Below, piece by piece: positions 1-5,880 of a stretch of 6,277 nt of DNA (positions are counted from its first letter, which is position 1; every line of letters begins with the position of its first letter). Location: NCBI GenBank assembly GCA_003819975.1, contig RPPU01000281.1:1-6277 (forward strand), written 5' to 3'. A model generated the notes under the pieces. The model was given only the letters and a program-made list of their open reading frames with translations, was not told where the DNA came from and did not search any database. The position numbers and the translations under genes are program-made. This DNA is from Desulfobacteraceae bacterium. Lineage in GTDB: Bacteria > Desulfobacterota > DSM-4660 > Desulfatiglandales > HGW-15.

Positions 1-2
1 CA

Positions 3-263
3 TCCGTAGCGATCGTCAAACCTTTTAACAATCAAACAATGGCGATCGGATTTATCACCGCCACGCATCCGGACGGCATGTTCACGGTTTTTTTACCCAC
101 CGCTCCCAACCCCACTTCCGGTTACATCGTTTTTTTACCGAAAGAAAATGTTTTCTTGACTGATTTGTCCACCGAAGCAGCCATGAAAATCATCATCGCC
201 TGCGGCGTGGGCTCCAATCATATTTTTGAAGAGTATTTAAGATTGAAAGCATCACTGAAATAA
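3..263 (+). CDS. DUF502 family membrane protein, C-terminal part (cut by left edge)
   Basis: The reading frame is open from base 3, so the gene starts outside the window and the ATG at base 39 is an internal methionine. About 86 residues are visible, ending at TAA 261-263. The stretch VFLPTAPNPTSGYIVFLPK, followed by a Leu-Ser-Thr-Glu-Ala-Ala-Met-Lys-Ile-Ile segment and a Cys-Gly-Val turn, matches the conserved C-terminal half of DUF502 proteins (PTTPNPTSG core, then a conserved helix). Family members are about 200 residues long with two N-terminal membrane helices, which would lie off the edge; their function is unknown. The preceding MAIGFIT matches the usual GFVT strand. The C-terminus carries a short Glu/Lys-rich tail. 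The gene is convergent with the minus-strand operon, so a functional link is not implied. The family call is strong; the role cannot be stated. Confidence 0.85.
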   Translation, partial: SVAIVKPFNNQTMAIGFITATHPDGMFTVFLPTAPNPTSGYIVFLPKENVFLTDLSTEAAMKIIIACGVGSNHIFEEYLRLKASLK

Positions 264-306
264 ATTTTCTGAAATAAATTAACAATGCACTAGGCTCATT
301 GAAATG

Positions 307-338
307 ACCCGGATAAAAAATGGCCATGATAACCGGGT
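307..338. terminator. weak hairpin between convergent genes
   Basis: ACCCGG at 307-312 pairs with CCGGGT at 333-338 around a 20-base loop, which itself contains the palindrome ATGGCCAT (320-327). The stem sits immediately downstream of the RDD stop codon (TAA, 339-341) and 43 bases after the DUF502 stop. It could end transcription from either side. However, the stem is only six pairs, the A/T run lies in the loop rather than after the stem, and no U-tract follows on either strand, so it is not a textbook intrinsic terminator. Confidence 0.3.
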
Positions 339-1127
339 TTAGGAAAGCTCTTTCCGAGGGGGTTTTGTTCTAAAAAGAACATCGATTATGTTGCGGATAT
401 ATTGTTCGTCCGAAACTCCGTCAAAGGCCTCCGGCGGGAAAGGAACAATATGCTTGAAATGATCGGCGATCTCCCGGTATAAAGAGACCCGCGCCCGGGG
501 TTCCAATTCATCGCGTCTTAAAATAGCCCTTAAAGCAATGCCGGCTTCCGCGGGCGTTACCTGCTGTCGCAACCGGGCCTCCAAATGAGGATACATTTTC
601 AGGGAATTGAATTTATCCGATAAAAGTTTTTCAAGGTCCGGTTCTGAAACCCGCGGAATCCGGATGACAATGGTATTGGCGGCCACATCGCCCAAGCGTT
701 GAGCGTTCCGGTTGATCAGGCAGGTCACCCCCCCTAACAAATAGAAACCGGGCAGGAAATCCACTAAACGCAGCAAATTACGAATCACGATTTGACTCGG
801 TTGCAGTTGCAATCCCTGCGCGTCCATAACCCGTAATTGGAATAAGCGCTTGCCCAAGGTCTGCCCGTGCCAATACCATTCCAGAGCGATCGTATAACCC
901 AAGTTAATGGCGAAATAACTCAGAATGATAAACAAGGCCCGCATAAAATCGAATATCAAAAGCCCGGTAGACGCGAAAATCATAAAAAGAACAATACTGG
1001 CGCCGATCACCGCCAAAAGATCGATCAACCAGGCCATAAAGCGGGTGACGGGTCCGGCCAGCAGCAAAGCAAACGAAACGCCTTCCGGGGTCTGAATGGT
1101 TAATGAGTTGGTTCTGGTTTGATTCAT
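339..1127 (-). CDS. RDD family membrane protein with C-terminal cytoplasmic extension
   Basis: This is a 262-residue protein. The RDD domain covers residues ~20-157. Residues 29-36 (RFMAWLID) hold the conserved Arg and Asp of the first helix, 88-102 (GQTLGKRLFQLRVMD) the family loop, and 140-155 (RNAQRLGDVAANTIVI) the C-terminal signature. Hydrophobic segments lie at about 32-54, 58-82 and 120-138. Residues ~160-262 form a helical, charged, probably cytoplasmic extension without a recognised domain. The frame extends 19 codons further, to an ATG at 1184, but the start at 1127 is preferred because GAGGAAGAG directly precedes it and because the extension runs back to the intergenic repeat. RDD proteins are variously proposed to be transporters or membrane scaffolds; the substrate is unknown. 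It is the last gene of the operon and the only one not overlapping its neighbour, so its translation is probably initiated independently. Confidence 0.9.
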   Translation of the reverse strand: MNQTRTNSLTIQTPEGVSFALLLAGPVTRFMAWLIDLLAVIGASIVLFMIFASTGLLIFDFMRALFIILSYFAINLGYTIALEWYWHGQTLGKRLFQLRVMDAQGLQLQPSQIVIRNLLRLVDFLPGFYLLGGVTCLINRNAQRLGDVAANTIVIRIPRVSEPDLEKLLSDKFNSLKMYPHLEARLRQQVTPAEAGIALRAILRRDELEPRARVSLYREIADHFKHIVPFPPEAFDGVSDEQYIRNIIDVLFRTKPPRKELS

Positions 1128-1131
1128 CTCT

Positions 1132-1136
1132 TCCTC
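1132..1136 (-). promoter_or_regulatory. ribosome binding site choosing the RDD start
   Basis: On the minus strand GAGGA lies four bases before ATG 1127-1125 (GAGGAAGAG then ATG). The spacing is slightly short but acceptable. No comparable purine run precedes the upstream in-frame ATG at 1184, which follows the repeat sequence. This supports the shorter, 262-residue protein. Confidence 0.6.
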
Positions 1137-1184
1137 GAAATTCGTTCCCTTTATCATTATGGCGAAAAAGACCCGAAAAATCAT

Positions 1185-1243
1185 TCACCACAAAGATGCT
1201 AAGACACGAAGTAAATCAAAAAAACTTTGAGTCTTTGTGATCT
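1185..1243. repeat. dispersed palindromic repeat of the CACAAAGACACGAAG type
   Basis: The plus strand reads CACAAAGA (1189-1196) and AAGACACGAAGT (1201-1212), answered by ACTTTGAGTCTT (1224-1235) and TCTTTGTG (1232-1239). The outer arms match over 8 of 8 bases and the inner arms over 10 of 12, giving an imperfect palindrome built from a short tandem-like unit. Elements of this kind are scattered between genes in many bacterial genomes. This copy spans the SpoIIM-RDD junction, with the SpoIIM stop codon (1216-1218) in the loop. In the transcript it could fold and act on polarity or mRNA stability of the RDD cistron; that is inference. Only one copy is in the window, so dispersed status rests on recognition of the motif. 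Confidence 0.7.
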
Positions 1244-2301
1244 AGCGTCACTGGAGTAATTTCAGAATTTTTGAAATTACGTCCTTTGGGGTGAAAAATC
1301 TCTTTTTCCGTTTTGCGGCCAGCCCAGCGGATAAATGCGATTAACAAGATCAATTGAACCGTGCCGAAACCGATTTTGACTTCATAAGGAATCACGGGTT
1401 CATGATATTGCGAAAAGAATGCTTCAATTAAGCCGGCCCAAACCAGCAGAATCGCTATGCCGAAAATAAGGATCATGAGATCGTTGACGATTTTCCTGAG
1501 CCGATCGCGCAAGGTAATAGACTGCCCCCATCCGATCAGGGCCTTGGCCAGAACCAGTCCGGCTTGCCCGGCCAATAAAATGGCCGGAATTTCAATGGAT
1601 CCATGCGGCAATAACCAGCCGATCAAAAACTTGGTTTGACCGCCCAGGACGTAATCCAGGCTCACGGCGCCCAAGATCACACCATTGTAAAACAACATAA
1701 TCAGAGTCCCGATGCCCCAGGTCATGCCCAAAGCCAGAGCCAGGATCGAGACCCGGATATTATTGACCATCAAAAAAGCTGAAAAAGTTGTTTTGCGGCC
1801 TTTTAAACGGTCCTGATCTTCAGCGGCCTTTTCTTCTTTAGCGACTCTCTCGGCCGGGCTGATCTGTAAATGCGAAAAGGGCAATATCACTTCTTTGGTT
1901 CCGGCGTCCAGATGAATCACGACGCCTCCAAAAGCGCAACCGATCAGAAACACGGCAATGGAAAGCCATAAGGCGTTTATATGGCGGCGGATGGTTTGCG
2001 GAAAGTCCTGAAAAAAGAAACGTTTGGGCCTAAAACGCAGACGTCGCCCCCGCGCCTCATGCATGCGGCTATAGGCCCGGGCCACCAGGTTTTCCAGATA
2101 ATGCCGCATTTCCGATTCGGCCGAGAAAGTCGTCCATTTGACCAGATCGGCCGCCGTTCGTTGATAAAGGTAGTGAAAACGCTTTAATTGATCGAAGTCC
2201 GGTTTATAAGCGGAATGATTTTCGAACCGCATAAGCAGTCGTTCCAGTTCGGCCCAATAGGTTTTTTCCGTTGCAATAAATTTATCGAGATCGAGAATCA
2301 C
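1216..2301 (-). CDS. SpoIIM / DUF95 family integral membrane protein
   Basis: This is a 361-residue protein from a GTG start at 2301. The soluble N-terminus (1-108) begins LDLDKFIATEKTYWAELE, the usual opening of the family. Hydrophobic segments lie at ~110-130, 182-216, 225-255, 272-296 and 308-326. The conserved core is FLMVNNIRVSILALALGM (176-193) with FYNGVILGA (204-212), then LLPHGSIEIPAILLAGQAGL (230-249), including the His-Gly-x-x-Glu motif. In Bacillus SpoIIM works with SpoIID and SpoIIP in peptidoglycan remodelling during engulfment; homologues are common in non-sporulating bacteria beside moxR and DUF58 genes, as here. The GTG overlaps the DUF58 stop (GTGA) and has AGAGG upstream; a longer frame from a TTG at 2352 would overlap DUF58 by 55 bases and adds residues unlike the family. 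The last eight residues, DHKDSKFF, are encoded by an intergenic repeat and are probably an acquired tail. Confidence 0.9.
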   Translation of the reverse strand: MILDLDKFIATEKTYWAELERLLMRFENHSAYKPDFDQLKRFHYLYQRTAADLVKWTTFSAESEMRHYLENLVARAYSRMHEARGRRLRFRPKRFFFQDFPQTIRRHINALWLSIAVFLIGCAFGGVVIHLDAGTKEVILPFSHLQISPAERVAKEEKAAEDQDRLKGRKTTFSAFLMVNNIRVSILALALGMTWGIGTLIMLFYNGVILGAVSLDYVLGGQTKFLIGWLLPHGSIEIPAILLAGQAGLVLAKALIGWGQSITLRDRLRKIVNDLMILIFGIAILLVWAGLIEAFFSQYHEPVIPYEVKIGFGTVQLILLIAFIRWAGRKTEKEIFHPKGRNFKNSEITPVTLDHKDSKFF

Positions 2302-3659
2302 AATAGCTGCCTCTGTTTGACGCTTAAATATTGAGCGATCAATTCCACGCAAAGATTTTCGTTTTCCAGAAGATTAAAACGCACCCCGTGTCTTTGCAAA
2401 ATCTTGGCCGTCTCGCGTAATTGACTCCAAAGTAAATGCCCGCCCAGTTCCCGATAAAGATCGTCGGCTTTTTCCACTTCCGGATTCGAAAACAACGGCC
2501 GCGCAATGCCGGGCCGCAGCATATTGACCAGAATCAGATGATGGCGGCCGATCAGATCGATATTTTTGATAAACCCTTCCGCCAAGACCGGATCGTCCAA
2601 ATTGGTCAAAAAAATAAGCAACGCCCGCCGGCGAATGCGGTTGCGAATAAAGGTGAACACTTCATCGAAATCGGGAGCCACGGCTTGGGCCTGCATCAGA
2701 TAAAGCAATTTACGGCAAGCGTCATAATGAACCGCGTTGTTTTGAGCCTTGAGAAAAGATTGCACCCGGTTGCTGAAGGTCAGCATGCCGAAAAGATCCC
2801 CTTGCCGTTTGGCGGTCATGCCCAGCACCAAGGCGGCGGTCACAAACCGTTCGATGATGGGCGCCCCGGCTTCAGGCGTCTTTTCCCGGTTCTCCGTTTC
2901 AGAACCGAATAAAGAACTCCGCGCGCTTAAACGCGAGGCATCGATCAGCAGATAGAGTTCCTGAGTGCGTTCGATCTGATAGACTTTGGTGATCGGCTTG
3001 CCCCGTTTGGCCGTGGCTTTCCAATGAATATCGTCAAAACTGTCACCCGATTGGTATTCGCGCAATTGTTCGAATTCCCGGCCCTTGCCGATCTGGCGCT
3101 GCAGATGCACCCCCATTGCTTTGCGCATAAACAGGGCCGCAAGGGTTTTTCGTTCTTTTTGCAGGGCCGGATAAACATGGATCGTCAAACGGATCGGCCG
3201 GCGGCGCCGCAAAGCCCAGAAACCCAAAGGCGACGGCACCTCCAAAAAACAAGTATCCAACGTATAAATCCCGCGTTGCTCGGCCCGAATCGGCCAGGAG
3301 AGGGTGGTCGCGCGGCCGGCTTCTTTCAGTTCTACGCATAACTCGGTAACCAAAGACCGGACTTCAGGCGGCAAGGCCAAACCCACTTTTAATTTTCGCG
3401 ATGGGTGGTTCTCCTTTTGGACCTGGATCTTGATTTCTCCCGGTTGGTCTTTGGACAAATAGAGCGCTTCCGGGATTTCAATTTTCAGGTCATTAAAAAA
3501 CTCGTACCCTAAAAAAAAATCCAGAAGAGCCAGTACCGAAAAAAGGACCAGGCCGGCAGCGGCGAGGGTCAGGCTTTCCGGTCGTGCGACAACCAGGCCC
3601 GCCAAAAGCAAGGTAACCAGGCCGGTCGCCGTAATCAATCTGGTATTCGGAACCATCAT
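2298..3659 (-). CDS. DUF58 (vWA-like) membrane protein, MoxR partner
   Basis: This is a 453-residue protein, near the usual family length. Two hydrophobic helices at ~9-25 and 29-50 anchor the N-terminus, followed by a beta-rich region (~55-165) with Gly-Ile-Tyr and SPLGFW elements. The DUF58 signature is at 193-222: GREFEQLREYQSGD, then DDIHWKATAKRGKP. A vWA-like fold follows. At the metal site (MIDAS) position it has DASRLS (240-245) instead of DxSxS, and at the later acidic position FLTNLDD (350-356), with Asn where Asp is common, so metal binding may be reduced or lost. DUF58 proteins are regularly encoded next to MoxR ATPases and are thought to act as their adaptors or substrate-binding partners at the membrane. 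The start ATG overlaps the moxR stop (ATGA); a second ATG follows directly. The stop overlaps the SpoIIM GTG start. Confidence 0.93.
   Translation of the reverse strand: MMVPNTRLITATGLVTLLLAGLVVARPESLTLAAAGLVLFSVLALLDFFLGYEFFNDLKIEIPEALYLSKDQPGEIKIQVQKENHPSRKLKVGLALPPEVRSLVTELCVELKEAGRATTLSWPIRAEQRGIYTLDTCFLEVPSPLGFWALRRRRPIRLTIHVYPALQKERKTLAALFMRKAMGVHLQRQIGKGREFEQLREYQSGDSFDDIHWKATAKRGKPITKVYQIERTQELYLLIDASRLSARSSLFGSETENREKTPEAGAPIIERFVTAALVLGMTAKRQGDLFGMLTFSNRVQSFLKAQNNAVHYDACRKLLYLMQAQAVAPDFDEVFTFIRNRIRRRALLIFLTNLDDPVLAEGFIKNIDLIGRHHLILVNMLRPGIARPLFSNPEVEKADDLYRELGGHLLWSQLRETAKILQRHGVRFNLLENENLCVELIAQYLSVKQRQLL
2310..2314 (-). promoter_or_regulatory. ribosome binding site for the SpoIIM GTG start
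   Basis: AGAGG on the minus strand lies eight bases before GTG 2301-2299, inside the last codons of the DUF58 gene. Together with the GTGA stop/start overlap it selects this GTG over the upstream TTG at 2352 and indicates translational coupling. Confidence 0.6.
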
Positions 3660-4621
3660 CGCGGAACGGCTATCTCCTTTAAAATTTCTTGAATTACTTC
3701 CGTAAGACTCAACCCTTCCACTTCATATTCCGGCCTTAAAATCAAACGATGTTCCAATACCGGTCCGGCCATGTATTTTATGTCATCCGGAATCACAAAA
3801 TCCCGCCCTTCAATCGCGGCCAAAACCCGGCTGGATAAAATCAAGGCCTGGGTGGCGCGCGGTCCGGCGCCGACCAGCACGCTGGGATGATTGCGGGTCT
3901 TGCGCACGATGTCCACCATATAATGAACCAGTTCCTCTTTAATCAGGACTCGGTTCAATTCCCGGCGCATGGCACTGAGTGCGTCGGCGCTGAGCACGCT
4001 CTTAATGTCGCCTTTGGCCAGAATCGTTTCAGGAGCTTCATCGCCCAGCATACTGTTCGCCAAAACAAGCTCCTCTGCCCGAGCCGGCAAGTCCATCTTG
4101 ATTTTCAACATAAAACGGTCTTTCTGGGCTTCGGGTAAAGGGTAGGTTCCTTCGTATTCGATCGGGTTTTGCGTGGCGAACACCGTGAAATTCGGAGATA
4201 AAGGGTATGTTTTGCGGTCGATGGTTACGGATCGTTCCTGCATGGCTTGCAGCAAAGCCGACTGGGTCTTGGCCGGAGCGCGATTGATCTCATCGGCCAG
4301 TAAAAACGTCGTGAAAACCGGGCCTTTGACCAGGGCAAAGGAATTTTTTTGAAGATTAAAGATGTGGGTTCCCGTAATATCAGCCGGCATCAAATCGGGC
4401 GTGAATTGAATTCGGGAAAATTCGCCGCCCAGCACCAGGGCCAGCGTCCGCACCAGCAAAGTTTTGGCAACCCCCGGCACGCCTTCGATCAAAGCGTGCT
4501 GACCGGCGAAAATAGCGATTAAAGATTTATCAATCGCATCCTGTTGACCGATAATCACTTTGCCGATTTCTTGCCGGGCTTTGGCAAGGACATCCTTTAA
4601 AAGTTCCAACGTTTCACTCAT
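3656..4621 (-). CDS. MoxR family AAA+ ATPase
   Basis: This is a 321-residue protein, full length for the family. Walker A is GVPGVAKT (47-54, Lys53), Walker B is FLLADEI (106-112, Asp110 and Glu111), and sensor 1 is in FATQNP (148-153, Asn152). The MoxR hallmark [13 protein letters not shown] (158-170) supplies the arginine-finger candidate Arg169, and sensor 2 is [10 protein letters not shown] (251-260, Arg255). All residues needed for ATP hydrolysis are present, so it should be active as a cytoplasmic oligomeric ring. MoxR proteins act as chaperones that mature or remodel protein complexes, generally with a vWA-domain partner; the DUF58 gene overlapping its stop codon is the obvious candidate. 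The ATG start overlaps the DUF4350 stop (ATGA), and AGAGGAG at 4628-4634 lies six bases upstream, the best Shine-Dalgarno match in the window. The client protein is unknown. Confidence 0.97.
   Translation of the reverse strand: MSETLELLKDVLAKARQEIGKVIIGQQDAIDKSLIAIFAGQHALIEGVPGVAKTLLVRTLALVLGGEFSRIQFTPDLMPADITGTHIFNLQKNSFALVKGPVFTTFLLADEINRAPAKTQSALLQAMQERSVTIDRKTYPLSPNFTVFATQNPIEYEGTYPLPEAQKDRFMLKIKMDLPARAEELVLANSMLGDEAPETILAKGDIKSVLSADALSAMRRELNRVLIKEELVHYMVDIVRKTRNHPSVLVGAGPRATQALILSSRVLAAIEGRDFVIPDDIKYMAGPVLEHRLILRPEYEVEGLSLTEVIQEILKEIAVPR
3673..3680 (-). promoter_or_regulatory. distant ribosome binding site of the DUF58 gene
   Basis: AAAGGAGA on the minus strand is a strong Shine-Dalgarno sequence, but its AGGAG core ends 14 bases before ATG 3659, longer than the usual 5-10. 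No in-frame start codon occurs in between. Initiation may therefore depend mostly on coupling with the terminating moxR ribosome at the ATGA overlap. Confidence 0.4.
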
Positions 4622-5880
4622 GATTTTCTCCTCTGGGATAGGATTTTATGGATTGCTTGATATCCGCGTATGGGATCAATATCTTTTGATTTGATCGCCT
4701 GCGATCGGATCAAGGTCTCGATCTCAGCAATCTTTTCTTGACCTGCTTTTTGTTGTGATTCCCGCGATTTGGCCCACTCCTGAAAACAGGCGTAGAGAAC
4801 GGTTTGAACCGGGATATGACTTTTTAGAAGACCGATCAACCCGCTGGTATAATCCCGGCCTTGCGCGATATTTGCAAATTCCGGGTGTGTGGTCCGGCTT
4901 TGCGGAGGGACCAAAGGCGTCATTTGCTTCCAAATAAAAAGACCGGCCATGAAAAGGAAACCGACTATAAACCACTGCATTCGAAAGCGGCGTACCAGCG
5001 TAGCGACCCCTTCCGACTTGGCGATACCGAAATGCGTCTCGTCAAAGATCAGCTTGGAACGCGGGCCCATAAACCAAAGGAGCAATTCCGGCGAACGTTC
5101 TTTGCGCAAAGCCTCATTACTGAACAGATAACTGTCCGCGGCGATCATAATGCTGCCCCGGCCGTATGCTTTTTCAATGATCACCGGTTTGTTGCGCGCG
5201 GTGTAAATCACTTTCCAGGGTTTGTCGATCTTGTCGAAAAAAAGCACGGTGTGCCAACTGATGCGGGAAGGCAATTGACTTTTATTGCTCCGCAAAGCCT
5301 GAACCTCTTCACCGGGTTTGGACTCCTCTGCGAACTGGACCTCCAATCCCCAATGATCGGCCAGGGAGATAGTCACACAATCCTCATCGGAGCATTCCTT
5401 TTTTCCATCTTCTTTCCAGGATTTCTTTTCCTGCTCTTCCTTGGCTTGCGTTTTTTTCTCCTCTTCGGAATCTTCATCCGGATCCGGCGAAAAGCCCTGT
5501 TGCGGCGCGAACGCGAGGACCAGGCGTCCGCCCTCCTGAATGAACCGGTCTAAAGACTTTACCAAACTCTTAGGCCAATTTTCCAGGTCGTCATGGGCCA
5601 GTCCTAAAAAAACAAGGGCCGTGTTTTGTCCTTCGGGCAATTTGGAAAAAGACGCATAATTCCGGAAAACCTCCAGGCTTTGGATGCGATTCAAACTCTC
5701 GTAAAAAGCTTTTGAACCCAGCGGATCGGTACGCAAAGTGGAATAAGGCGGGTACAGTTCACCCGATTCAAAAGCAAACCCGAACAAACGCGAAAGACCG
5801 TATAAAAAGCAAAGAATAAAAATAATTAAAACCGCATAAAAAGCGGGTTTAGGCTTTGACAAGATGTTGAATCCTTTCAT
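4618..5880 (-). CDS. DUF4350 domain membrane protein
   Basis: This is a 420-residue protein from ATG 5880. Membrane helix 1 is at ~12-34, and a large extracytoplasmic domain fills ~36-300. It contains YPPYSTLRTDPLGSKAFYES (43-62), typical of DUF4350, then GGRLVLAF (117-124), GRGSIMIAADSYLFSNEAL (240-258) and FDETHFG (279-285). Helix 2 at ~301-318 is followed by a ~100-residue cytoplasmic tail. The DUF4350 domain resembles glutamine-amidotransferase-like folds, but no catalytic Cys-His pair is evident, so a binding or scaffold role is likelier. A highly charged insertion lies at 131-168. The frame stays open upstream to an ATG at 5994, but those residues overlap the DUF4129 gene and are unlike the family. 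A TTG at 5862, with AAAGGA nine bases upstream, is an alternative start giving 414 residues. It overlaps DUF4129 on one side and moxR on the other. Function unknown. Confidence 0.85.
   Translation of the reverse strand: MKGFNILSKPKPAFYAVLIIFILCFLYGLSRLFGFAFESGELYPPYSTLRTDPLGSKAFYESLNRIQSLEVFRNYASFSKLPEGQNTALVFLGLAHDDLENWPKSLVKSLDRFIQEGGRLVLAFAPQQGFSPDPDEDSEEEKKTQAKEEQEKKSWKEDGKKECSDEDCVTISLADHWGLEVQFAEESKPGEEVQALRSNKSQLPSRISWHTVLFFDKIDKPWKVIYTARNKPVIIEKAYGRGSIMIAADSYLFSNEALRKERSPELLLWFMGPRSKLIFDETHFGIAKSEGVATLVRRFRMQWFIVGFLFMAGLFIWKQMTPLVPPQSRTTHPEFANIAQGRDYTSGLIGLLKSHIPVQTVLYACFQEWAKSRESQQKAGQEKIAEIETLIRSQAIKSKDIDPIRGYQAIHKILSQRRKS

Noticed and set aside
1128..1184. Extended RDD start at ATG 1184
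   Set aside because: The 19 extra residues are not typical of the family, there is no ribosome binding site before this ATG, and it borders the repeat. The ATG at 1127 has GAGGAAGAG directly upstream.
1185..1243. CRISPR repeat or transposon end
   Set aside because: There is a single copy, no spacers and no transposase. The palindromic tandem-like motif fits a dispersed intergenic repeat better.
1216..2301. Evidence of a spore-forming organism from the SpoIIM homologue
   Set aside because: SpoIIM/DUF95 proteins next to moxR and DUF58 genes are common in non-sporulating bacteria, and no other sporulation gene is in the window.
2302..2352. Extended SpoIIM start at TTG 2352
   Set aside because: It would overlap DUF58 by 55 bases. 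The added residues are the DUF58 C-terminus read in another frame, and the GTG at 2301 has a ribosome binding site and the GTGA overlap.
2436..2912. 158-codon open frame on the plus strand, opposite the DUF58 gene
   Set aside because: It is antisense to a confidently assigned gene, is rich in Gln, His and Arg without domain motifs, and has no independent promoter or operon context.
4861..5553. 230-codon open frame on the plus strand, opposite the DUF4350 gene
   Set aside because: It lies entirely antisense to a gene with recognisable domain motifs. Its apparent Phe/Leu-rich membrane stretch is simply the reverse complement of the Glu/Lys-rich insertion (GAA/AAG read as TTC/CTT). There is no family match.
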